Virus record (IMG/VR): IMGVR_UViG_3300008217_000025
Coordinates: 1 to 34,989 of that record
Length of the DNA: 34,989 bases
Direction: 5' to 3' (one strand)
Source of the DNA: a virus
The notes under the pieces are model-generated. The model ran no database searches. It had not been told where the DNA came from and worked only from the letters and a program-made list of their open reading frames with translations. The position numbers and the translations under genes are program-made. Below are positions 5,922 to 15,956 of the stretch, piece after piece; the stretch's first letter is position 1; the number at the start of each line of letters is the position of its first letter.

Positions 5922-7917
5922 ATTTCATAGCGACGACCGAGACCTTCAGAGAATAATCGACGGGCTGAACAGAGAGCCCGTTAAGAAGTGGACTATTCGT
6001 GAACTTAAAGAGGCGAGATTGAAATATCATTACGAGGGTGCAACCAAGCTAATGGTGGACCCTCGAACGGGAGAGCCCATAACGGGCGAATATGTAATCT
6101 CTGATGAAGAGCTCATCAAAGGCTATCTGCTACCGGCCCTTGGGGTAGATGCAGACCTTAGATACGGCGAGAAGGAGGCGATAGAGGTACTCTACGACGT
6201 GGTCCAGCGTGGGATATATAGCGGCATTATCCCTCCACAAACTACGTTGATGATGCCTTCGGCAGGAGCGGAGAGGGAACCTCGTCTCGAGATGACTGAA
6301 TATGGCCGAATGTCGTTAAATGTATATCATGCCGCTAAGAAAAATCTGTTTAAGCCCTCAGAACTCAAAGTAAAAGCTGATCCGGACAACCCGGAGTTAA
6401 TCGAGATTGGTCTCCTGGTCGATAGGGCCCAGAGCATTATAGACCGATTCCCTGGCTCTGCCCTTCATAGAGAACGGACAAAGGACTATACGCGTGCGTT
6501 AATAGACTCTGAACTCATGGGTGACGCAGAGCGGGCGATAATATCCGATTCGGGGAAGGGAACACCTAAAGAACGTGCTGACATCGCTTTATTTCTCGCT
6601 CGTGCTCAGGCAGTACAATTTGACGTAGAAGATCGGTCATTGCATCCCAGCTTCGGCGCCGGCAATTTTTACAGCCAGTCCGTAAAAGTCATCGAGGAGA
6701 ATCTAGAATTATATAAGCAAGGCGTGTCTTATATGGAGGGAGACCGCGGTCATACTGGCCTGCAAACCATTTGGGAGGCCACAGGAGAGACTGAGGCAGG
6801 AACTAGAAGGCAGGCAAACATACAGCGGATTATCGAAGAGGCCATTAGTGACCCTAAGGGCGCAGTCGCAGATGCGTTCGCGCGCTATAATCAGCCGCGA
6901 ACGGTAGCGGGGGTAACCGGTACCGTTCAAAAGGATGCTTATAAAGTATATCTAGCTAATACCATAGGAGCGATTGAAGACCTCATACAAAAGGGCCAAA
7001 TAGAGGAGGGCTGGGACGACGAGAAAATTGCCGAGGAGATATTTCGTATTGCCGATGCCGCCGGTAGCCAACTTGAATACGTTATGAAACAGGCGGTGAC
7101 CGATCAGGCATTGCAGACAAGGCAAGATGAGCAGGCCGCGCTCGCAACGGATAAAGGAAAGGCCGAAACGCTCCTCACCAACCTCCTGTATCAGGCGGGA
7201 ATCCCCCCGGGCAGCATCACCAAGGATCACAAGCAGGAAGTTCTCCGTAACATTCAGGCCGGGGTGAGCCAGAAGGAAATCCTGGATTTCCTGGACAGTA
7301 AAAAGAAGCTGTGGCAGGAGGAGAAGATAAGCAGGGCCCTGGTTGCCAGAAAGCCAGGGACTGACACCGGTCCCTTCGCGCTTGAGGTCCTGAACAGCCT
7401 CGGCATCGTCAGCCCCTTCGCCACTGAGCGGGAGAGGGCCTTCTACGCACCGGCCGAGGAGCAGATCAGGACACTCTTCCAAATTGCGGGCGAGGGGGAC
7501 CCCTCAATATACCAGGCGGGGGCAGAGGCATTCGCAGAGGATGTGTTCGCCTCTCCCGACCCCTTTACCCCCGGTTATGGCATCACCTCGGAGGGACTAG
7601 CACAAAGGCCCTGGGCCGCAAACACTGTACTTCCTGGCCGAGAGCATGAAATCTTTGTCCCGATTGAAGACCTTAGGACTGGGATTTATAGGGCCCCTCG
7701 GATGCCCTCCCAGGCCGAACTCGATGTGTTTGCCATGACTGATCCCAAGACCAAACTGGGACAAGAGGCGGCCTTGCAACAACTCGATCCGACCGCGCCA
7801 CCCAGTATCCTGGGCGCTGAGCCTGTGTGGGAGATGATGGACGGCAGGGAGGTTAATATTGCCGCACCGCCATCATTCCCAAGCCCGAGGCGCAATCAGA
7901 AGAGGGGGGTATTATGA
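5908..7917 (+). CDS. unassigned head-cluster protein (669 aa)
   Basis: No family is recognised. The protein is largely helical and charged, with no signal peptide or membrane segment. It lies between the portal and two further unassigned proteins, all overlapping or nearly so, which suggests a virion or internal (ejection) protein. The first 1.3 kb is noticeably AT-richer than the flanking genes (26 of 60 bases G or C at 6001-6060), while the last third returns to GC-rich codons. That is a possible recombination joint near 7.19 kb within the gene. Confidence 0.8.
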   Translation: MSHNKFHSDDRDLQRIIDGLNREPVKKWTIRELKEARLKYHYEGATKLMVDPRTGEPITGEYVISDEELIKGYLLPALGVDADLRYGEKEAIEVLYDVVQRGIYSGIIPPQTTLMMPSAGAEREPRLEMTEYGRMSLNVYHAAKKNLFKPSELKVKADPDNPELIEIGLLVDRAQSIIDRFPGSALHRERTKDYTRALIDSELMGDAERAIISDSGKGTPKERADIALFLARAQAVQFDVEDRSLHPSFGAGNFYSQSVKVIEENLELYKQGVSYMEGDRGHTGLQTIWEATGETEAGTRRQANIQRIIEEAISDPKGAVADAFARYNQPRTVAGVTGTVQKDAYKVYLANTIGAIEDLIQKGQIEEGWDDEKIAEEIFRIADAAGSQLEYVMKQAVTDQALQTRQDEQAALATDKGKAETLLTNLLYQAGIPPGSITKDHKQEVLRNIQAGVSQKEILDFLDSKKKLWQEEKISRALVARKPGTDTGPFALEVLNSLGIVSPFATERERAFYAPAEEQIRTLFQIAGEGDPSIYQAGAEAFAEDVFASPDPFTPGYGITSEGLAQRPWAANTVLPGREHEIFVPIEDLRTGIYRAPRMPSQAELDVFAMTDPKTKLGQEAALQQLDPTAPPSILGAEPVWEMMDGREVNIAAPPSFPSPRRNQKRGVL

Positions 7918-8636
7918 ATTCAAAGGCACTTGACCCATGGATGGCTAAAGCTCGTGCGTTAGAGGCGGCCGCAGAGGCCAGTGCGGCTAAGGAGCTGGCC
8001 CAAATGGGGATTGATCTGCGGCAATTCCCGGGGCGTACTGCCGTAGACGTTCTTGAGTCCTACCGATCCGTTCCCTCAGACGTGTTCCAGGAGGCCGCCT
8101 TCGGTGCTGCGGGCGATCGGCCTGAGTTCTTGCAGTACCTGCTCGGGGCGGATGTCCAGCGTCGGCTCAGGCAGGGCTTTGCTGCGGCGAAGGCCGCGTA
8201 TCGTGCCCGTCCTGAGTTCACCATTCTGCCTAAAGGCTTCACCGAAGGCCGTCGAGCACTAGAGAAGCGCAGGCGCGAGCTTGAGGAACTGCGCAAGGGG
8301 CTCCCGGTCATGTCGCCGGGGACACGCTTCGCTGAGGAGGTTCCCCAGCCCCCCTCAATTCCCCTAGAGCTTAACCCGCTTGCTGATCCCTTCCAAGCGG
8401 CCCAGGCAGAGTTTTCTCGCCTAGAGGCACGCCAGAGATCCAGAGAAAAACGCATGGCAAGGCAGGCCGCTCCAGACAGGCGTCGTCCCACCTTTGGGTC
8501 CTTCCTTGAGGAGGAGCTCCCCGAGCTGCGTCGCCAGTACGAGATGACCCCCGGCGGAGTGGTTGCCGGAGAGGCCCGGAGGAGACGAACGCTACAGGGG
8601 AGGCCAACGGTGTTCAGGAGCTCGGTCTTTGACTAG
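7914..8636 (+). CDS. unassigned Ala/Arg/Glu-rich helical protein (240 aa)
   Basis: The ATGA overlaps the previous stop codon. The product is helical with long charged runs such as EKRRRELEELRKGLPVM, and is probably coiled-coil in the middle. There is no enzymatic motif. As part of the portal-to-capsid cluster it is probably a virion or assembly protein. Its function is not known. Confidence 0.78.
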   Translation: MNSKALDPWMAKARALEAAAEASAAKELAQMGIDLRQFPGRTAVDVLESYRSVPSDVFQEAAFGAAGDRPEFLQYLLGADVQRRLRQGFAAAKAAYRARPEFTILPKGFTEGRRALEKRRRELEELRKGLPVMSPGTRFAEEVPQPPSIPLELNPLADPFQAAQAEFSRLEARQRSREKRMARQAAPDRRRPTFGSFLEEELPELRRQYEMTPGGVVAGEARRRRTLQGRPTVFRSSVFD

Positions 8637-8651
8637 TCTAGGTGTAGTGTA

Positions 8652-11600
8652 ATGCCACACATACCAGGTCACCTTTTTATTGATAGGAATCAGCTAAAGA
8701 AAGATCTCGACCGCCTCCTCGAAGAGACCAATGGCGATCCTACAGATCGCTTGCTACGCAGGCCTGACCTGACGACTCCTTCTACAAAGCCCTTTAGATA
8801 CGGGCCTCTGAGCGCATTCTATGTCCAGGGTTCTACCCCTGCCCCTCCGGAAGCTGCCCCTCCGGAAGCTGCCCCTGGGCCAGATATCTTAGATCAACCC
8901 GCGTACCTCCCTGACCAGGCACTCCCGGACTCGGACCTCTCAGACATCGTGCCCCCAGGATCTCTTGGAACTATTGCCATGCTCCCACAAGATGAAGATA
9001 GCCTCGGACTTATTGCCCAGATTCAGGACAAGGCCTATGAAGTCATTGGAGAACTAGGAGATATATTGCCCCATTACCCAACCGAGGTGCCGAGGCAAGC
9101 TGTAGGGGATCAGCTCAAGAGGCTCATACAACATGAAATTGAATCGGTCAAGACAAACCTTCAAACCCTCCAGAAGGTAGCGGAGGTGAGCGGTGCGGTA
9201 GGCATTAATACTATCGCCGATATGATTGCTAAGCGGCTACGGGTGAAGCAAGGATCAATTCTCCCAACTGCCATCACGGCCAGAGAAGGGGTTTGGGGAG
9301 AATTAATACAAGAAATTCAAGCGTATAAAACGGAACACGGCAGCCTCCCCAACCTCGACCAAATACTTGAAATGTCAAAGAAGATTACCCCTCTTCCCAA
9401 GTACGTGCGCGGTCTCGCAGAAGTGTTCTTTGACATTACTAACCTAATAGGGATTGGGCCGGTGACCAAGGGCCACAAAGTACTTCGCTCCTTCTATGCG
9501 GGAGGGGAGAAGGCCATCCCCAGAGTTGCGACTGTGAAGGCAACTGAGGAAGCCGTCCCTCCCATCATCACACGGGAGGCGGTACAAGAAGCTGCCTCCC
9601 CGCCCATAGGTAAGCCTGTGACCGCGGCATCGGACATAACTGCGCTGGTAGGGGATATTCCTACTGCGGGTGAGGTGATGGGAGCCCATTTTGTCAAAGA
9701 TAGAATCCAGCAGATGATTGATAGCCTAGAATCCATCCCTGGTTTCAAGGTGACTGTCGGCAAGGTTATCAATCTAGCTAACCCCATCGCTCATATTGAG
9801 AATGTAGGCCATAAGGCCATGGCGATCCGCTTTTTATTGCGTGATATGGGCAAGCAGAAGGTCCAGAGTATCACAGCATCATGGATGCAGTTTAGAAATG
9901 TGCGGGCTACATTCGGCAAGATGGATGATACCGGTACCTTCATCGACGGACCCTTCAAGGGCAAGTTCTTCAACGATATTCGTAACCGTCCCAACGCATA
10001 TGTCGATGAACTAACGCTTGAGCAACGCAAGTATATAGATCTCCTTAACCAAATCGATGAGGCCCTAACTGATTACGCCATCGCCAATGGCATAGATATA
10101 GTCAAGATGCACATCGATGAAGGAGCGTTTTTTGCGGGCCGGAGGGTATGGGGCAAGGTGGTTGAGACCATTGATGGGCCGGTTGTCCAAAGGCCCAAAT
10201 ATATGGCAGGGGCCCGGAACCCCCGATTGTCCGCTCAGAAGCATAGGCAGCAAACTGGAACAATGGAGGAGGCTGTCGCTGATGGGCTTCGTTATCTTCC
10301 TGACGAAGAGGCGCTGATGCTTAAAGCGCAAGCCATCTTCAACCGAGTATCTGACGAAAGGGCCTTTGGTTGGCTTCTCGACAATACTCCCTGGATGCCC
10401 AGCCCGGCCTCTATACAAAAGGCACTCAGTGTGGCTAGGTTAGGCGCAGCGAAGTGGGTTGAGAAAGCCCGGAAGCTCGACATTGAATGGAGGGCGCTCA
10501 ATGATCGGCCGGTATCCATTCCGGTAGACTCCCTAGATGACGCCCTGAGATCCCTTAACCTGGGCGATATCCTTCGGCCGAAGAGACCTAAGGCCGACAT
10601 CCTCGGTAAAGATATTGGGAAAATGCAGGGCGGCATTAGAACAACCCTGCGAAGGATGGAGGTACTCAAGCGAAAAGCCGCGAAGGCCAAAGACGTAGAG
10701 GCCTTACGGCTACTAAAAGCCGTGACAGCTGCGGAGAAAAAGCTAAATAAGTACAGCGACGATCTAGACGAGGTGCGTCCTCTGTGGCAGGAGGCTGTAA
10801 GGCAAAGCTCGAAAAAGGATCTTCTTGAAGCCACCGTAGACGCCCCTGGAATGGCCGGCAAAATCCTTACTGGTCCTGACGCCCAGGATATAGCTGAGAC
10901 CATTCGTAAGACCCTCGATCGAAAAGAATCGGAAATACTCCGTAAGATCAATAAGCCCCTTGCGTTCGCTAGGTTCATAAAGCTTGGCGGCGATGCTTCC
11001 CTGTTTTTGATCCAGGGTATATGGCTCTTAGGGCAGCCTATAACCATGTCAAAAATGGTGAGAGCATTTGTCCGGGGGATGCTTGACCCTGAGGCTCATG
11101 CTGCATACATCGCCCGGAATCAAGATATCCTGGCGTCATCTCCTGGTTTGAAACTGGCCTATGGTGGGGGGAACCAAATCACCGAGGCAATCATAGCTAA
11201 TACCGGGTATGCCCACACGGGGGCTAAGATCCTGAAGGCCCCCATGAAGGTGATAGAGCCATTCGCAAGGGGCTGGGAGTTTGGGATGGACATGGCTGGC
11301 ATTGAGCTAAAGAAGTCCCTTAGGCATATGGCAACGGATGCCGCCTCTAACGCACAGGTAGACGCCTTTGTAAACGAGTTCAGGGGGCTCTTCTCGGCAT
11401 CCAGGATTGGAGTATCTCCGCTACAGCAGCAAATTGAGGGCGCGACGTTGCTAGCTTCTCAGTACAATCGTGCGATAGCAGCCCTGGCGTTAGATTTGTT
11501 CCGGGGAAACATCAGGGGGCGCCTGGCACGTAGGGGTCTAGCGCGGGGGGCTGGGGCGATTTCCCTGATGATGGGTGCTCTCTATTATGCAAAGTATACC

Positions 11601-13163
11601 AACGAAGGGGTGCCCCAGAAGGATATCCCCGGGAAGATGTATAAACACTGGTTGCCCGTAATACCTAAAAAGGTTACAGTCCGGGGCCCTGATGGAGAGT
11701 TTATCGAGCGCACGGACTGGGTGTATAACCCAGACTTTCAGATGATCGAGATAGCAGGCCAGAGGGTAGGCCCGGGCTCTAAGATGTATTCCATCCTGAA
11801 CATCCTGGCCAAGTCTGCTGCTGATCCCGATACATTACTTGAGGTATTCACCGAGGACTGGATGTCTAATCCCGCCCTGAGATTTATAAGGAGCAATCTC
11901 AGTATTGGGCTTGGTAAAGGCCTGGACTTGCTTACAGGGGAGGACTTCATGGGAGACCTGACCCGTGAGGGGGGATGGAGCCTGGAGGGAGCTGTAAACG
12001 CAGGCAAGACTGTAGGAGAGAGCTTTGTCCCACTCTGGATTAGCTCTGCCCTTTGGGAGGGGCGAGAGTTGGGAAGAGGAAGCTTAGCGAGAGGCGCGGC
12101 GGACTTCTGGGGGCTTAAAGGCTTTGAGCAGTCCCGTTATGCTGAATGGCTACAGTATGCAGAAGAGGCGGAGCGTAACCTTTATGAGACAGACCCAGCT
12201 AAATTCCAGGAGATCTATCCAGGCTTGAGCCCCCAGGATATAACCGCAGATGCGATGCCCGGACATCGCATGAGGTATTACCAGAAAAGGGACCCTCAGG
12301 GCAAGACCATGTATCAAGCACATAAGGAGAACTCTGCAAGAAGAGGCCGCGCTAATGAGGCCGGCCTACAGATAGAGGTCTGGAATAAAGAGCGTATGGT
12401 CGAGCTAGAAGAGGCAGAGACCCAGTTCGCTGCCGGTCAGATCAATGCAAAGAGATTCAGGGAGATTTATAAGGAGTCTGGCTCCGGCCTGGGGAGTAAG
12501 ATTGACGGACTCAAGACATTACCGAAGTACAAGAAAGCGTGGGAGGAACTAGAGGACCCACCCCGATCGACAAAGCCGGATGTGGTTGCCTATTGGCGCC
12601 TCATGCGGATTCTTACTGATAACGCAGATGATGCCTTCCCAAGGCAAAAGGGGGAAGATCCAATCCCCTTGTTTGACACGATTTTTGGATATGACTATAG
12701 GGCGCAAAGGGATGTGATAAAGAGGCTAGAGAATGAGGTGGGTCCTGAGGTATGGAAAGACGTTCTGGAGATACGGTCATATAGGGAGGATAGCCTTCCA
12801 CAGATGGCCAAAGACCTAATACAGGCTCGTAAGGATCTCGAGCCCTATTGGGATGTCTTTGAAAAAGTCTTTGATGTAGAAGCGGAGAGATTGAATGTGG
12901 TCCCTGAGGTCATAAGGGCGCATATTGACAGCTATCTCAGGCAGTCGTTAATAGAGCAAAAGAGAACCCCTTTGATGCACATGGAATTCGACGTCGGCAC
13001 CGAAGGTGCTAAACTTCAGGGCGTAGTGCATAGTTCGATAATAACGGCAGCGAAGGATGCTCAGGAGATGTTCTTGTTGCAGCCGCAATACGCGCACCTA
13101 AAAGCCCTTGCTGTGCTGTGGGACTATGAAACGGGTCTTCCTCTCCACCTTCTCACTGATTAG
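8652..13163 (+). CDS. giant virion protein (1503 aa), candidate internal/ejection protein
   Basis: This is the largest gene in the window. The N-terminal 100 residues are Pro/Ala-rich, with a duplicated PPEAA unit near 66-77. Long helical charged stretches dominate. The block around residues 770-980 contains FIKLGGDASLFLIQGIWLLG, a downstream GISPLQQQIEGA-like segment (here IGVSPLQQQIEGA) and a hydrophobic stretch AGAISLMMGALYYAKY. From memory this block resembles very large proteins of uncultured phages that carry a large-polyvalent-protein-associated region. No lysozyme or peptidase active site is seen. Its size and position between portal and scaffold suggest an internal protein ejected with the genome, or a tape-measure substitute. 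That role is inferred. Confidence 0.75.
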   Translation: MPHIPGHLFIDRNQLKKDLDRLLEETNGDPTDRLLRRPDLTTPSTKPFRYGPLSAFYVQGSTPAPPEAAPPEAAPGPDILDQPAYLPDQALPDSDLSDIVPPGSLGTIAMLPQDEDSLGLIAQIQDKAYEVIGELGDILPHYPTEVPRQAVGDQLKRLIQHEIESVKTNLQTLQKVAEVSGAVGINTIADMIAKRLRVKQGSILPTAITAREGVWGELIQEIQAYKTEHGSLPNLDQILEMSKKITPLPKYVRGLAEVFFDITNLIGIGPVTKGHKVLRSFYAGGEKAIPRVATVKATEEAVPPIITREAVQEAASPPIGKPVTAASDITALVGDIPTAGEVMGAHFVKDRIQQMIDSLESIPGFKVTVGKVINLANPIAHIENVGHKAMAIRFLLRDMGKQKVQSITASWMQFRNVRATFGKMDDTGTFIDGPFKGKFFNDIRNRPNAYVDELTLEQRKYIDLLNQIDEALTDYAIANGIDIVKMHIDEGAFFAGRRVWGKVVETIDGPVVQRPKYMAGARNPRLSAQKHRQQTGTMEEAVADGLRYLPDEEALMLKAQAIFNRVSDERAFGWLLDNTPWMPSPASIQKALSVARLGAAKWVEKARKLDIEWRALNDRPVSIPVDSLDDALRSLNLGDILRPKRPKADILGKDIGKMQGGIRTTLRRMEVLKRKAAKAKDVEALRLLKAVTAAEKKLNKYSDDLDEVRPLWQEAVRQSSKKDLLEATVDAPGMAGKILTGPDAQDIAETIRKTLDRKESEILRKINKPLAFARFIKLGGDASLFLIQGIWLLGQPITMSKMVRAFVRGMLDPEAHAAYIARNQDILASSPGLKLAYGGGNQITEAIIANTGYAHTGAKILKAPMKVIEPFARGWEFGMDMAGIELKKSLRHMATDAASNAQVDAFVNEFRGLFSASRIGVSPLQQQIEGATLLASQYNRAIAALALDLFRGNIRGRLARRGLARGAGAISLMMGALYYAKYTNEGVPQKDIPGKMYKHWLPVIPKKVTVRGPDGEFIERTDWVYNPDFQMIEIAGQRVGPGSKMYSILNILAKSAADPDTLLEVFTEDWMSNPALRFIRSNLSIGLGKGLDLLTGEDFMGDLTREGGWSLEGAVNAGKTVGESFVPLWISSALWEGRELGRGSLARGAADFWGLKGFEQSRYAEWLQYAEEAERNLYETDPAKFQEIYPGLSPQDITADAMPGHRMRYYQKRDPQGKTMYQAHKENSARRGRANEAGLQIEVWNKERMVELEEAETQFAAGQINAKRFREIYKESGSGLGSKIDGLKTLPKYKKAWEELEDPPRSTKPDVVAYWRLMRILTDNADDAFPRQKGEDPIPLFDTIFGYDYRAQRDVIKRLENEVGPEVWKDVLEIRSYREDSLPQMAKDLIQARKDLEPYWDVFEKVFDVEAERLNVVPEVIRAHIDSYLRQSLIEQKRTPLMHMEFDVGTEGAKLQGVVHSSIITAAKDAQEMFLLQPQYAHLKALAVLWDYETGLPLHLLTD

Positions 13164-13199
13164 GGGTAGGGCCTAGCAAGGCTTAGGGCAGGAGCTTAT

Positions 13200-13361
13200 A
13201 TGGTTACTAGACCCAAGGACGCCCCGGTATACTGCGACTGCTGCGGAATAGATAGGCGTGTGAAGATGGCCGACATCCGCGATGGTCGCCTGACCATTCT
13301 CGACAAGAGGCACGGGCGTAGGCACGTGGCGGTGGTTGTACTTGACAAGTTCACACAATAG
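13200..13361 (+). CDS. small CxCC-containing protein (53 aa)
   Basis: The ATG follows GGAGCTTAT. The product begins MVTRPKDAPVYCDCCG and ends in a beta-strand-like VAVVVLDKF, like a half zinc ribbon. No family is recognised. It is the last gene before the terminator at 13407, which separates it from the scaffold-capsid operon. Confidence 0.65.
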   Translation: MVTRPKDAPVYCDCCGIDRRVKMADIRDGRLTILDKRHGRRHVAVVVLDKFTQ

Positions 13362-13406
13362 GAACAATAATAAAAAATAAGGTGGCTTAGGTCGCCCAGG
13401 CTGAGA

Positions 13407-13447
13407 AGGCCCTCGTAGGTAGCTCGACTACCAGGGGGTCTTTTTTA
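13407..13447 (+). terminator. rho-independent terminator
   Basis: AGGCCCTC and GGTAG on the 5' side pair with CTACC and GGGGGTCT on the 3' side, with a small bulge and a CTCGA loop, and TTTTTTATT follows directly. It separates upstream head genes from the scaffold and capsid genes, whose high expression may need an independent level of transcription. Confidence 0.75.
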
Positions 13448-13501
13448 TTCTCCCGGGCCCCATACAGGGGCTGGGGGAAAGGGCCCAGGCAAGGAGGTCA
13501 T

Positions 13502-14239
13502 ATGGCAGACGATCAAGCATCAGGCCCCCCGGAGCAGTTACCCATGCCTGACTCCGCGCAGAGTGAGGGTGGGGAGACGGGCCAACCGGAGGTTGAGATT
13601 GATTGGCAGGCCAGGAACGGGGAGTCCCAGCAGCGTATCGTGCAGTTGGAGAAGGACAATAAGTCCCTCCGAGGGAACCTCCGTAAGGGGGAGGCCCAGG
13701 AGCGCATCATTCAGGATAATACCCACAAGATCGACGCCATCCTGGAGACCATGGGTGCTGTAGTTAAGGCCATAGGCTCTGACAACAGTGAATCCCTGGG
13801 CGAGGAGGTGGACCAAATCCAGGCCAAGTTCGCGCAGACCGCGGCCTCTGGTCGATATGAGGCATCTCACCAGTCCCTACTGGATCGGTTTGGGGAGCTG
13901 GTAGGCGAGGCCGGATTGGATCTTCAGGGCGCCCCTGAGTTGAAGAAGGTACGCAACGACTGGAATAAAGCCAACGAAAATCGTGACATCGCTGGTGTCT
14001 CCTCGGCCTTCGCAGAGGGTGTGATGCTGGTAAGCAAGTTCAAGGAAGGAAAGCAAGATAAGGCGGTCGCAGAGACAAGGGAGTCAGCCCTGGAGCAGGC
14101 CGCCGTTTTAGACACAGACACTGGGCCTAGCCCGGGCGCTGCCACCGGTCTACGGGGCGAGGAGCTATGGAAAGCCTACGGACGCGGTGAGGTACCCTGG
14201 AGTCAGAAGGTTAAGGAAGCAGGCCGAACTCTAGCTTAA
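13502..14239 (+). CDS. capsid scaffolding protein
   Basis: Scaffolds direct prohead assembly and leave before DNA fills the head. The evidence is the position immediately before the major capsid gene, an acidic disordered N-terminus, a predicted coiled coil (about residues 38-60, QQRIVQLEKDNKSLRGNLRK), a generally helical charged body and a length of 245 residues. The start has a textbook AAGGAGG six bases upstream. There is no protease domain, so it is not a fused protease-scaffold. Confidence 0.8.
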   Translation: MADDQASGPPEQLPMPDSAQSEGGETGQPEVEIDWQARNGESQQRIVQLEKDNKSLRGNLRKGEAQERIIQDNTHKIDAILETMGAVVKAIGSDNSESLGEEVDQIQAKFAQTAASGRYEASHQSLLDRFGELVGEAGLDLQGAPELKKVRNDWNKANENRDIAGVSSAFAEGVMLVSKFKEGKQDKAVAETRESALEQAAVLDTDTGPSPGAATGLRGEELWKAYGRGEVPWSQKVKEAGRTLA

Positions 14240-14254
14240 AAGGAGTAGCGAGAA

Positions 14255-15127
14255 ATGGCAGCAGGAAACACAACCACCGGATCAGTATCGGACTCATTAG
14301 ATGTGGTCGCGGCCTCTGCTCGATCGCGCCGTGAGTATGACGCGGTAGTCCCACAATTGGTGGACCGTGTTGACCTCGACGCCAACTCGGGCACGGGATG
14401 GCGGGAGATTCTCTTTGAGCAGCTCGCCGCACAGGCCGTCACTGAGACCACGGTGCTGGACAACCCCCAGCAGTACGATGACTCGGCCATTACGATCACC
14501 CCGCAGATGGTGCAGATTCAGACCTTCATCTCCGACAAGGTGGACAGGAACCTCAACGCCAAGGCCCTGGCCCAGATGGGTGCCCTTGGGGGAGAGGCCA
14601 TGATGCGGAAGAAGGACGAGGACGGCCTCACGGCGATGGACGGGTCAACAACGCAGTTGGGTACGGCAAACACCCCCCTTCAGGTGGGGGACATTGCCAG
14701 CGCACGGTATCGCATTACCTCCAATGCCACGGAGCCGGGCCCCATGCCCATCAGCGGTGTGTTCCACGGCTTCTGCATCAAGGACTTCTTTGATGAGCTC
14801 GTGGCGGGCATCGGAACCTACCCCATACCGGAGGGCTCGACCGCCACGGTGTTCCAGGGCGGGTTCAACCTGCCCATAGCGAGTGTCTCGATTCTCGAGG
14901 ACGGCAACATCGCCATTGATGGCGCTGGCGATGCCAAGAACTTTGTCTTCGCCAAGTCAGCATGGGTGCTGGTGAGCGAGATGGCGCTCCGTACCGAGAC
15001 CCGCAGGGAGCCCCACATCGCAGGCGGGGGGAACAGCCTCTTCCTAACCGACTCATACGCCTATGGGGAGAGAAGCGCGGGAAACTGGTCGTTTGAGCTC
15101 ATAGGGGACGCCACAGCACCCGCATAG
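14255..15127 (+). CDS. major capsid protein (HK97 fold)
   Basis: This is the main shell protein. The 290-residue product follows the scaffold at 16 nt, with AAGGAGTAGCG upstream. Features fit an HK97-type capsid: a helical N-arm (SRREYDAVVPQLVDRV), a central helix (FISDKVDRNLNAKALAQMG) and a beta-rich C-terminal half with MALRTETRREPHIAG. Strong codon bias and position support the call; the sequence family itself was not checked by search. Confidence 0.85.
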   Translation: MAAGNTTTGSVSDSLDVVAASARSRREYDAVVPQLVDRVDLDANSGTGWREILFEQLAAQAVTETTVLDNPQQYDDSAITITPQMVQIQTFISDKVDRNLNAKALAQMGALGGEAMMRKKDEDGLTAMDGSTTQLGTANTPLQVGDIASARYRITSNATEPGPMPISGVFHGFCIKDFFDELVAGIGTYPIPEGSTATVFQGGFNLPIASVSILEDGNIAIDGAGDAKNFVFAKSAWVLVSEMALRTETRREPHIAGGGNSLFLTDSYAYGERSAGNWSFELIGDATAPA

Positions 15128-15215
15128 TCCTGTACGTAACCCTAATCGACGGTCCTGAAACGTGTGCAGACGAGAAGTCTGTCAGTAACAACTTTCAGCG
15201 GCAAGGAGAAGTAAA

Positions 15216-15953
15216 ATGCCTCAGAGTTCTCAGGGACAGATCGAACTTTTTAACGACTTTTTTGGGGTGAGCAACGTACTGACCTTGACTGCCGACACCG
15301 CCCAGTTGGGAGATTTCTACGCTGGGGGCGAGGGCTTCGAGGACAATGACGCTGGGATTGCAGGGAAGGACGCCCTGTCTGGCGTTATCACGATTACATC
15401 TGCCAACGACGACGCAGACACGACCTTCATCGGAACACACATCGGGCTTGACGTTGCCCTGATGGGGCCGATTGTGCTGGAGGCCAGGGTGCAACTCCCA
15501 GACCTCGACACCAAGGAGATATTCTTTGGGCTGACGAGCATCCTCTCGGTTGACGAGCAGCTCCAAGACATTGTGATAAACGCATCGGCCACCACCATTA
15601 CTATGCCAGCAGACCTTGTTGGGTTTTACCTGAGTGACGAACTTACAACCGTCGCCGGGGACTGGCACGGTATCTATAGCGGCGGGACTACTACTGCCTC
15701 GACCACCACTACTGACGGTCAATTAAACAATGTCGCAGTAGCCGGCGAGTGGCAGGTTCTTCGTCTGGAGGTTGATAGTAACGGAACGGCCCGTTGGTAC
15801 ATAGATGGCAATCTCAAGCAGACCGTTGCTGGAGCCGCCTCGACCACTACTAACATGGCTGTGTGCCTGGCCGCCGCCGCCAACACTACTCAGCTTGCCA
15901 TCTTCGACGTAGACTACCTATTGGTGAGGGCGAATCGTGACTGGACGGCTTAA
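15216..15953 (+). CDS. concanavalin/LamG-like jelly-roll virion protein, candidate capsid decoration
   Basis: This 245-residue, beta-rich protein starts after AAGGAGAAG. Its C-terminal part, with WQVLRLEVDSNGTARWYIDG and then DVDYLLVRANRDW, is the signature of concanavalin A-like lectin domains found in phage structural proteins. Lying directly after the capsid gene it is probably a head decoration or surface-binding protein. An 88-nt leader upstream contains a short CAGAC-GAGAA-GTCTG hairpin without a T-tract. Confidence 0.7.
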   Translation: MPQSSQGQIELFNDFFGVSNVLTLTADTAQLGDFYAGGEGFEDNDAGIAGKDALSGVITITSANDDADTTFIGTHIGLDVALMGPIVLEARVQLPDLDTKEIFFGLTSILSVDEQLQDIVINASATTITMPADLVGFYLSDELTTVAGDWHGIYSGGTTTASTTTTDGQLNNVAVAGEWQVLRLEVDSNGTARWYIDGNLKQTVAGAASTTTNMAVCLAAAANTTQLAIFDVDYLLVRANRDWTA

Positions 15954-15956
15954 GTC

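Noticed and set aside
10292-11047. 251-codon antisense ORF in the giant gene
   Set aside because: Ser/Arg-rich shadow with no start context. The sense frame is long and well supported.
15150-15180. CAGAC-GAGAA-GTCTG hairpin as a terminator
   Set aside because: The stem is only five or six bp and no T-tract follows.
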